64,000 nucleotides of DNA from Myrmaecium sp. VS I D KN 1. Its lineage: Eukaryota; Ascomycota; Dothideomycetes; Valsariales; Valsariaceae. The stretch spans positions 496,001 to 560,000 of the forward strand of contig JADQAV010000008.1 in the NCBI GenBank assembly GCA_019775845.1, written 5' to 3'. Below, one piece after another: positions 35,300 through 44,159 of this stretch; position 1 is the stretch's first letter; each line of letters opens with the position of its first letter. A program made the position numbers and the translations under genes. The notes under the pieces are model-generated. The model saw only the letters and a program-made list of their open reading frames with translations. It was not told the origin of the DNA and did no database searches.

Positions 35300-36089
35300 G
35301 GTTGCTTGTGGAGCATGCGTTATGTGGTGTCGTCACCACATCGACCACCACCATCACCATCTTCCACATTCCTTCGCTCGGAGCCATCCCGAGCGGTGCG
35401 CGGGGTACTCGAGAGCGATCATTCGCGCGCGCCTCCCGCCCTTCCCTCGCCCGGAAGCCCGTCCCTGCTCCATCACCGCCCGGCCCCCCGCAACCCACCG
35501 CGCCAGGAACAACACGGTGGCCCGACATCACTCTCCTTCACCTACCCGTTCCGATCGGGTTGTGTGTGGGCTACGAGCGACCCAACGACAAGGGAACCAG
35601 TCGATCACGCTTCACGGAGACTTGTGCGGTAGTACTGGCTGGAAAGGCAGAGAGGAGGATGAGGCTGGAATTCGCAGTGGAAATGGGGAGACACGCTGCT
35701 GTCTGAGTCAAACGGACGGACCGATGGGCAGACGGAGGGTACGGAAGAAGAATAACGAGAAGAAGCACGGGTGTTTCTTCAGAGTTGGACAGAGCGTAGC
35801 CTGGCTTCAGAATACATAGCGTGAAGCCCTTTGAAGGAAAAAAAAGCGTAAATGTACACGCAGTGCGGTGGTCGTCATGTTGTATGTATATACAGCCATT
35901 CAAATTGTATGCGTAACGAAAGAGGAAGAAAAAGTTATAAAGCTGGTATCACCCATGTTTTCCCTCCCTCCATCAGTTCATACTGGCCATCTCATATGCT
36001 CCTTAGCCTTCGACGAAAACGAAAAGACAATGGAAATAAATCCAAGAGAAACCCAGTCCACTCCATCCACCCACCATCACTCTACCCCC
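35300..36089. other. Convergent 3' region between YAE1 and the UFL1-like gene
   Basis: About 790 bases with no supported gene. Confidence 0.5.
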
Positions 36090-38437
36090 TCATCTCTCCG
36101 CCTCAGCCTCCCCCTCCGCCTCAGCCATCGCCAACGTCCCCCTCACATCCTCCTCCCCAACCGCCCCCTTCTTCACCCCCTCCTTCCACGCCTCCAGCCG
36201 AGCGTAGTCCCTCTCCCCCACCCGCCCCTGCAGCACCCGCATCAGCTTCGGCGCGAACTTGCCCGTCGCATACACCACCCCGTCCTGGTAGCGGGCGAGG
36301 AGGATCACGACGAGCAGGAGAAACAGCCGGGGCGCGTCGACCTTCTTCCCGCCGCCGCCGCTGCTCGCGCTCTGCCGCATGCTCCGCCGCAGTTCCGCGA
36401 CGTGCGCCGCCTTCCGCTGTTCCACGGTGGACGTCGTAGCATCGGCGACGATGCCCTGTTTGCCGGCGAACTTCTTCAGGAGCTCTTGTATGGCGCCGAG
36501 GACGTCCGCGCCTGGGGAATCGCCCAGCCGTGTTCGAATCTCGGCCAGCTTCGCCAGCAGCTTCTCGGTGTTCTTCCTGGTCTTTTTGCTGCGCACCAGG
36601 CCCTTTGCTTGCGCGCGCGCGACTGTGTCGGGCAGGAGCTCGTTCAGGAGGTACGTCTCAAGAAGCTCCTGCAGCTGGGCGCGCAGCCTCGAGTCCGCGA
36701 TGGCGGGCAGCGCGGCGACGTGCAGTGGCACCCGGGCGTCTACACGTTCGGTCCAGTAGGCATTGAAGCGGGCGTCGGCGGCGGCGGTGAGGGCGTCGAT
36801 CTGCGTGAGGAAGGCGTTCCGGGCGGCGTTGGTGAAGTCGGAGGTGACGCGGAATTGGATTAGCTGGGGGGAGGTGAAGATGAAGAGGATATAGGGGAGG
36901 TCGGGGGAGATGCTGCGGTCGTTGTAGCTGGCCCGCTCTTGCAGCACGGTGATGAGGGAGATCGTGTCTAGGGCGTAGCTAGAATCCGGGAGGTCGGACT
37001 TTTCCCACTGGGCGGTTGCTTGCTCGATTGCGATTTGGTTGATAAGCTTGAGCAGTTCGGCGCGCAGGTCATCCTTGATGATGATGGACCCCTCGTCTGT
37101 GTCCGCTACACAGACAGACGCACCACCGCGAGCCGACGTGGTCAAGCGGGGCAACAGCATATTCGCCATGATTTTGCGGGGCTTTTCGGGGATGGTTTTC
37201 AGCGCGGTCTAGTCCGTCAGCAAGATTGCTCGGCGTAGAGGAGGGGCATAATATGTACTTACGGATAAGTCAATCCACCCTGCGTCTTCCAGATATAGAG
37301 ATTTGTCTGCGGCCAAATTTTCGAGCGCCGGTACGGAAATAACGTAGTTTTCGACAATCTCTACTTTGCCGGGCATGCGCGCTTGGAGCATGGCCAAAAC
37401 CTCTTCAGCCGTGGCATAGACTCCACCCAAATCCTTCAGAAACCACTCCAGCTCACAGAAAGGCAGCTCGCCAGACTCAAGCTGCTGCAACCGCTGGTCT
37501 CGCATCATGTTAAAGTATGCCGGTGGGGTATATACCAGTGCATCGTCCTGTTGCTTGAACACCTTCTTACCTCCCTCTGCGGACGTAGCGTCCTCCGAGG
37601 CTTCTAGGGCTGCTGAAGCTATACGAGAAACGAAGTTAAGAGGAGGGTTGCCATGGAGTTTGCGAGGCACTAGATGCAGGGGCCTTCTTGGGTCAGTACT
37701 GTGGCCGCTACGACACTACTCACATCACTCACTTTGAAGTTTCTCGCGCCTTGTTGACGAGCAGCTGTATTTCGCTCGTCAAGGACTGTACATAGCGAGC
37801 ACCATAAACGTAATCCGGAGCATCATGACGGGACTGTCCCTTCCAGAAGGGAGTTAAACTTCCAGAATCAATCTTGCCTTTGACAAGATGCCTGATTGCT
37901 CCAAGGCTGATGTCTTGCTCCTCGGCGAAGTCTTCGAGGGACACCAGAGACGCGGCAGCCTGCTGATCCAGCTCATGAAGAATCCGCTGTAACTGACGTC
38001 TTGTGCGCGTAGGTTCTTATTAGCGATGGGAGCACGGAACTTACGGGGAACTGAGACGTACTTGGTCAGGACCTGCTGCTTGTCAAAACTTAGGGCTATT
38101 TGCTCATCGCTCTTGAGGAACCTGAGTAGAATGCTGGGGTCCACGTCCAATTCCTGGGCGAGTAAAGAGATAGTAATTCGCTCGGGGCTCGCTTTTACAT
38201 GACTATGTTAGGGTCCTTGCTCGGGTAGATTGCGGGGACCTCACTGTTCGTACCTTCAACTGCCTTCCCGATTTCTGCGATGATAAATTTGGAATTGACG
38301 AAGCCAGAGCCGGATGCGGCGGGTATCAAGACGGAAGTGACCAATGGAAATTGCATAGAGTCGTTGAAAACATGAGTGGAAGGAAAGACTTCTAGGAGAG
38401 TCCGCACCTCGTCGGCAGTGAACAAGGGCGACGACAT
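36090..38437 (-). CDS. Possible UFL1-like (UFM1 ligase-like) protein, five exons
   Basis: Exons 38437-38254, 38191-38062, 37999-37733, 37686-37263 and 37208-36090 join in frame to 707 residues. The introns are 46-62 bases with CCTAAC, GCTAAT, ACTGACC and GCTGACG branch-like sites. The N-terminal half reads as a string of winged-helix-like modules: ERITISLLAQELDVDPSILL, LVSLEDFAEEQDISLGAIRH, CELEWFLKDLGGVYATAEEV and a segment ending YLEDAGWIDLS. The C-terminal half is helical, with Lys/Arg-rich LVRSKKTRKNTEKLLAKLAE, a hydrophobic stretch (LFLLLVVILLARYQDGVVYA) and an acidic tail. Length, module order and the W-I-D-L-like boundary recall UFL1 (about 790 residues), which reads ER-bound ribosomes, but similarity is weak by eye. 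The gene model is solid; the family name is tentative. Confidence 0.75.
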
Positions 38438-39010
38438 GGTGACTGTATGAAAGGAGCGAGCGAGCGGTGGGATATTGAAAGAAAGAAGCCAGGGAGCGAT
38501 TACATGGCTTTCCGAAAAGCCGGTCTCGATCCGTCTGATGATGTTGGCCCGTCAAAAACGGCCTCAGCTACAAGCCCGGATTCAGTGACAAGTTTCAGGT
38601 GAGAGCCAGGACGGCGGTGAGGTTCCGATGGGTGCCTCAGGTCTTCAACCGTTAAGCAGTCATGCCTCAGGCATGCGGGTGGGCGTTGCAAGGCTGACTC
38701 CGTAAGAAGGCTACTACGAGGTACCTTCTCACCGTGTCGTCAGTCGGCTCTGGTGAGGAACAAAATACCCAACGCTGAGGAACGGAGGTTTACGTTTCCT
38801 CCTTTGTAGCTGCTCGAAAAGTCGCTAAATAGTTCCAATGCCAAATCATCTCTTCCCTTCGCCTCCCGTATGCGGAGCGGTTGCTGGCAGCCCCATACAT
38901 CTTGGCATTCTTAGTCATGCAGCCCAAAGTTGAGGATGGCATCGTGGAGGCGGGACTTCCGCCAAAACTCCGCAACGCATTGAGGCGATCATCCTGCCAA
39001 CCCCGTCATC
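38438..39010. promoter_or_regulatory. Shared divergent promoter region
   Basis: 573 bases separate the start codons of the UFL1-like gene (-) and the mitochondrial ribosomal protein gene (+), so both promoters must lie here. AGGTACCTT occurs near 38719. No specific site is claimed. Confidence 0.5.
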
Positions 39011-39554
39011 ATGGCCCAATTCCGCCCCAAGAACCTGGACCTGGGCAGCTTCGTCAACGTCCGCACTCTGCGCGACCACACCAAGCGCAAGGTTTTCGCC
39101 GAATACGAGCCCCAGAGGTAATTCCCGTCATGAACAAGTCGAGCCCCAGTTGTCCAGCTCCTAGGCATACTGGACCATACTTCACAATGACGAAGACTGA
39201 CACTCGTTTTTCTTCCGCCGCAGACAAGCCCTCCGCTATATCATCCGCAACACGACTCTTCCTCAGCGTATGCGCGCCCAGGCCCAGCTCCAGCTCTCGC
39301 AGATGCACTGCTACACCCGCTTCACCCAGATCAAGAACCGTTGTATAATGGGAGGAAAAGGCCGAGGTGTCTTCCACGACTTCAGGTTGGCTAGGGTAAG
39401 ATCTTTCTCCTGCTGGCACGCCCTGGACAATGTGTCACGTTCCGGGCGTATGACCGTTGTTTGTTTCGGATGGCTGATGAGATGCGTGCAGTTCCAATTC
39501 CGTATGCAAGCGTTGGCGGGCAATCTCCCTGGCGTGAGGAAGGCGAGCTGGTAG
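39011..39554 (+). CDS. MRP2: Mitochondrial small-subunit ribosomal protein uS14m, three exons
   Basis: Part of the mitochondrial ribosome small subunit. Exons 39011-39117, 39224-39395 and 39492-39554 join in frame to 113 residues, close to yeast Mrp2 (115). The order MAQFRPKNLDLGSFVNVRTL, YIIRNTTLP, RCIMGGKGRGVFHDFRLARF and the C-terminus LAGNLPGVRKASW is the uS14 pattern. No zinc Cys pairs are visible, as in mitochondrial forms. The basic N-terminus may act as the import signal. Confidence 0.96.
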
Positions 39555-40088
39555 GATGCTGGCCGTTGCTTTGTGCTTCTCGATTGTATGATTTGCGGGT
39601 ATGGCGGAGCATGGAAAAGGCGTTTGGGCCGGCTATCGACAGATGTGATACGTACAATTGAAGTGCCGAGGCCTTCTGACGGTAACACGGTGGCTGCTTT
39701 CATACTCTCATCTGGTCTCTTGCTTTTTCACTCTTTACCTCGATATTGCTTCCCGCCTGTTTGTCGTTCAGCATTACCGCGGGTAGCCGCATCAGACCTT
39801 CCCTTTCCGTCCGTCGCAGCTCCCGGAACTGCTTCGTAGTGTAACCAAATTCCCGTTTAACTTCACAAACCACGTCCCCCGCGCCGTTCTCTTCCCCTCA
39901 CTCCCACACCGCTTCTGCTTGTTTTCTTCGGTTCAGCTCTGAAGCTCTTGGCTCCAGTCAAACACACCGCCTATCCTCGGGCATCCATCGTCTCCCCTCC
40001 AGGCCCGCATCAAGTCTCGCCTTCACACCTCGAGAACGAACCTTACCAAGCAGTTCACAGGCATACTTGGCCAGCACCGATCAGCAGG
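39555..40088. other. MRP2 3' region and Arb2-gene promoter
   Basis: 534 bases, T-rich near 39700-39750 and C/T-rich near 39870-39930, the usual look of a fungal promoter pyrimidine tract. No gene. Confidence 0.5.
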
Positions 40089-42947
40089 ATGTTCCGACGT
40101 GTAGAGAAGAGTCTACCAAAGGATCCTGCCTATCCCAGCGACTTGAAGCAGCTGGGCTACTTCATCACGCCCAGCGATCACATAAGGAAGATTGCAGACC
40201 ACTCTAAAGGTTTCGTCTACTTCTATACGACGGATGAGCGCCACAACGATGTTCGCCGCGAGGCATACCACCAGTGTATCCGCGCAGAAGTTATCAGGCG
40301 CTTGGTGGAGGACGGCCTAGTGCAGACATACACTCCTCAATTCACAACGGTCAAGCCCGAAGAGCCCAGTATACCGATCTTGATGTCCGATCCAGCCACT
40401 TTCAAGAACAAGAAGCGTATCTTGGTTATCGCCAACGAAGATCGCCAGGACCTCGGCATTTGGTCATACCGCAGCCTCGACAATGAAGGCGGACTTCGCC
40501 ATGGTTCCGCTATTGGCCTGATGGACGGCATTAAAGAACGTATGCCCGACATTGGTGTGGTAATTTTGAACCCCGGTCAGCTATACTACAGCTATAAGGA
40601 GAAGAGGGCAATGACCCATGCCTCATGGCAGGCAATGCCACGCAAGAACGCACTTTCCGACATGACTCCGATCCTAGAGGCGAATTTGATTCAAGGAATC
40701 CGCACGCCGGAAGACCACATCAAGCGCGTGCTTGAGCGCCTCGTCAAGGACCCCGAACTGGTTCACGCAGAGGCTGAGATCTACCTCATCGGCCTCTGTT
40801 CGGGTGCCACTGCGCTCGTTAGCATCTTAGACGAGAACTGGGCTTCATACTCACGCCGTGTTCAGGCCCTGGCGCTTGTCCAACCGGTCTATTACTCGGA
40901 ACACTTCAAGTCCCGCGCCTTCAAAACGTTCTTGAAATATCGAGCTCGCTGCTGGGAGCCTCTGGAGGATGGCCGCGGCACTGATAAAGTAATCGCGACT
41001 CCGTTCAAGCCCCATTCCGTGGTGTCAAAGTCCAATCGTCCGACCGCAGGCTCTCTCCCTTCTATTGAGCCCACTTGGTTCTCGGAACAAGATGCCTCGG
41101 GATCATCTGAGTCCGAAACTGATGCACAGGAACGAGACGTCCACAAGGAGCCTGCAGAACGCTCCAAAGCTGTCATGCCAACGTTTAGTGGCGCGACCAA
41201 CATCGCTGAGATGATCTTCCCTACTATCTACCCGATGGTGTTGGAGTTCTTCGCCGAGGTTGCTGTGAATGCAGCAACGTACAGAAATCCTAACTTCTCA
41301 GTCGATCCCATTCCGGAGGTGACCGAGGAGAAACATACGGAAGGCCAGGAAAACGGCGATAAGGAAAAACCAGAGCGAATAAAGACAGAGCAAGTGTCCC
41401 TGGCGGAGCCACTCCCATTGCCCGAAGGGGTGATCACGGAAAAGGATATGGACCTGGAAGAAAAGGTGGAGAAGATGCCGTTGAGAGACCTTCCAAAAGG
41501 GACTATCCCTTTGCCAGTCGCTAGAGAGGGCATCATATCCACCCCTGATGTCAAGGCCCATGATGCTAAGACAGGGTTTGAACAGCGCGCAGAGTCGGTC
41601 ATGGATGACCTGGAAACACACAAGAAAAAGCACGAAAAACATCCGGAAATTGGTTCGATTAGTAGTGTCATCATCGGGGATCAAAAAATGTCAGCCAGTA
41701 GAGGTTTGAATATGGATGCTCGCAAGTTTGCCGGTGGCCTTGTACCTGTCGACGCTCTACGTTCTGCTGGCCTCGCTGACTTTGTTGAGGATCCCCCGGA
41801 GCTGAGCCTTGACAGTGAAGTCAGGGAGCAAGACAAAGGCAAGCAACGCAAGGAAGAAACTGCTGATCAGAAGGTTAAAGAGCGCAACAATAAAAATTGT
41901 GGCGAAGATGACTGCAAGAATACCGAAGAGATCACGAAGGCTGAGAACGGTGTGATCGATTACGCCGAGCTAAAGAAAGAGCTCGATTCACCTCGCTCCA
42001 CCCACTTCTCGCCCGGGTTGCCATCGTTGATCCCGAAACCTCTGGATGTAAGGAAACGCGCTACATCGGCTTCATCTTCGCGGTTGGTATCTCCCATCTC
42101 CGTTGATGCTGCCAGAACCATCAGGTCTTCTTCTACATCCCCTGTCAGCACACCTACGAAGACCCGCAATCAAAGGAGCAGCCCATCAGAGAGAGTCCAG
42201 GCCCTGCAAAAGTTCTACGAGACTCTTAGTGAGTCCAAATCGCCGCAAGCTTCACCCAGCCCTAAGAGCAAAGAGCTCGTCAAAGAGAACCAGAAGCCTG
42301 AAAAACCCGAGTTCGGCTCTACCAGCCCATCAACGCGTGAAATCGACCCACTGAACTACAAAGCCACATACATCGCAAGAGAATTCAAGGAATATTGTGA
42401 CCGCGCCGCCAAAGAACAGTTCCACCGTAAGCTGCACAACTCTGGTCAGGAGAAGCTCACGATTATGGAGAAACTCGTCGGCGTCGGGAAGGAGGAGCCC
42501 GCGATTGACACCGGCGATGAGGCGGACGATGAAGGCAGCGGCAAGAAGAGAGTACTGAGCCTTGGTGCCTCATACCTCAGCGGACCTGCGCATCCCATCA
42601 AGCGGGCGAAAAAGGATGTCGAGGGACAACCAGGATCGGAGCATCAGGCTGACCCCAACGTAACTGAAGCAGCTGATGACACGCGCGACATCAGCACCGA
42701 AGCCCTAGAGTCAGGGATGTCGAAGCAGGAAAGTGATGACGAGACTAAGGTGGGATCGGCCACTGAGTCCAGCGGTACTGCTGAACCCAGCGATGATGGA
42801 GGCGTCCAGTTTTCTGGCACATCTCTTCCTACTCGAGAGAAGGAAAATAGAGAACGCGAGATGAAGGACACTGTCCTCGCTCGAGACGCTGAAGCCCTGG
42901 AAGCTTCGAAGGTTAACGGTCAGAGTAAGGGAACGGTTGAGAACTGA
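40089..42947 (+). CDS. Arb2-domain protein with long disordered tail
   Basis: Arb2 is an Argonaute-binding subunit of the S. pombe ARC complex in RNA-directed heterochromatin; related domains occur in FAM172A and class II deacetylases. A single exon of 952 residues. The first 300 residues carry the domain: MFRRVEKSLP, DLKQLGYFI, FVYFYTTDERHNDVRREAYH, RILVIANEDRQDLGIWSYRS, GVVILNPGQLYYSYKEKRAM, THASWQAMPRKNA and IYLIGLCSGATALVSILDENW, the last resembling an alpha/beta-hydrolase strand-helix. The remaining 650 residues are Glu/Lys/Ser-rich and likely disordered. I start at ATG 40089, where fungal Arb2 proteins usually begin; the frame stays open upstream to about 39948 without an ATG. Convergent with the next gene. 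Confidence 0.9.
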   Translation: MFRRVEKSLPKDPAYPSDLKQLGYFITPSDHIRKIADHSKGFVYFYTTDERHNDVRREAYHQCIRAEVIRRLVEDGLVQTYTPQFTTVKPEEPSIPILMSDPATFKNKKRILVIANEDRQDLGIWSYRSLDNEGGLRHGSAIGLMDGIKERMPDIGVVILNPGQLYYSYKEKRAMTHASWQAMPRKNALSDMTPILEANLIQGIRTPEDHIKRVLERLVKDPELVHAEAEIYLIGLCSGATALVSILDENWASYSRRVQALALVQPVYYSEHFKSRAFKTFLKYRARCWEPLEDGRGTDKVIATPFKPHSVVSKSNRPTAGSLPSIEPTWFSEQDASGSSESETDAQERDVHKEPAERSKAVMPTFSGATNIAEMIFPTIYPMVLEFFAEVAVNAATYRNPNFSVDPIPEVTEEKHTEGQENGDKEKPERIKTEQVSLAEPLPLPEGVITEKDMDLEEKVEKMPLRDLPKGTIPLPVAREGIISTPDVKAHDAKTGFEQRAESVMDDLETHKKKHEKHPEIGSISSVIIGDQKMSASRGLNMDARKFAGGLVPVDALRSAGLADFVEDPPELSLDSEVREQDKGKQRKEETADQKVKERNNKNCGEDDCKNTEEITKAENGVIDYAELKKELDSPRSTHFSPGLPSLIPKPLDVRKRATSASSSRLVSPISVDAARTIRSSSTSPVSTPTKTRNQRSSPSERVQALQKFYETLSESKSPQASPSPKSKELVKENQKPEKPEFGSTSPSTREIDPLNYKATYIAREFKEYCDRAAKEQFHRKLHNSGQEKLTIMEKLVGVGKEEPAIDTGDEADDEGSGKKRVLSLGASYLSGPAHPIKRAKKDVEGQPGSEHQADPNVTEAADDTRDISTEALESGMSKQESDDETKVGSATESSGTAEPSDDGGVQFSGTSLPTREKENREREMKDTVLARDAEALEASKVNGQSKGTVEN

Positions 42948-43661
42948 GAGGGATGCTGGCGCGGGTTCGGAAGTGAGAGGCGATCTTGGACGGGCACGCT
43001 CTTATTTTCATGCTCTCTGCTTCCTCTTCTCTAGTTTCCCCTCGTTCATTGGCAGGAAAGTGGCCTACAGGCGTAAGTCAAGCGAACCTCCATTTTGCTC
43101 TTCTGCTGCACATCCATCTTCTTCTGATTGCTTCTTAGGAGGGAAAACCGGTGAGGGAGGTAGCCCGGATAGCTTGATCCAATGAACGGTCTGAATAGTA
43201 AAATCTCGGGAGATGTGCAGGTGTAGCACAGTAAGCCTCGAAGAAGAGTAGTTAAATAAATGAAAGTCGATTCGCGGCATAGTGCTTAATAATATCCCAC
43301 ATATATGCCACAGCTTCCTTTCCAAAACAACTTTTTCTACGCTATGTGTATACGCAGATACGAATAAGTAGCGTATAAGTACTGGACATCGAATACGTAT
43401 ATCTGATCTAGCCTACTGTTTCTACATACATAAATGTACAAGTACAACAAGGGACAACGAACCGAAAGAAGCAGTGCGTGATTACAGTACAGTACAGTAC
43501 AGATAAAGCTGACCAAACATGAATAACAGGGTGATTAACGTAATGATAATGAGGAGGGCGACCGATTCGCGCGAGCGACGTCACTCCCTCTTCGTTTTCC
43601 ATCTAAAAGCGTAAAACCAGAAGCCCGAGCGCAAGAACAAACGACGCGAACAAAACCGGTA

Positions 43662-43692
43662 CTGATACAGATACAGATACAGATACAGATAC
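43662..43692. repeat. Microsatellite, unit GATACA
   Basis: About five tandem copies of the six-base unit. Confidence 0.9.
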
Positions 43693-43823
43693 ACAAACGA
43701 GCAGAGTCGTACGACGAAGCAGGAAAGGGAGGAAAAGGTCATCAAGGTATTTCATAAGCAAGAAAATCAAAGGGAAAGGGCATCAACACAGAAACGATAG
43801 AGAAAAACAGAGAAACCACCGAG

Positions 43824-43850
43824 AAAAAAAAAAAAAAAAAAAAAAAAAAA
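43824..43850. repeat. 27-base A run
   Basis: An uninterrupted A tract on the plus strand (T on the minus strand), downstream of the minus-strand serine-rich gene stop at 44160. Being T on that gene's coding strand, it is a genomic tract and not a captured poly(A) tail. Confidence 0.9.
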
Positions 43851-44159
43851 CAAGAGGGAAACCGTAACATGTTACGAGGGGACGGCGGAGAAAAAGCAAA
43901 GAAAGCCAATAGCCAAACCAAACAACGCAGGGGGCAACGATAAACCAGAAAAAACCAGATCCAAGTACCAAACCCACCGCAAGGAAAGCCATTATGTCGG
44001 ACTCCATACCGCCCGAATTTTTTGATCCGTTATCCCTGAAGCTGGTGCTGATCAGATAGATACAGCAGAACCAGCGAGCGCTCTTCTGGAATAGCGCCAC
44101 TTTCAATGGTGATGGGCCAAAATATGGGTATCACCCAGTCCCCATCCGACCAGTCACAA

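Larger units (their letters stand above)
42948..44159. other. Convergent 3' region rich in simple repeats
   Basis: 1.2 kb between the Arb2 gene and the serine-rich gene. It holds a CAGTA run near 43485-43502, the GATACA repeat and a 27-base A run, listed separately. No supported gene. Confidence 0.55.
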
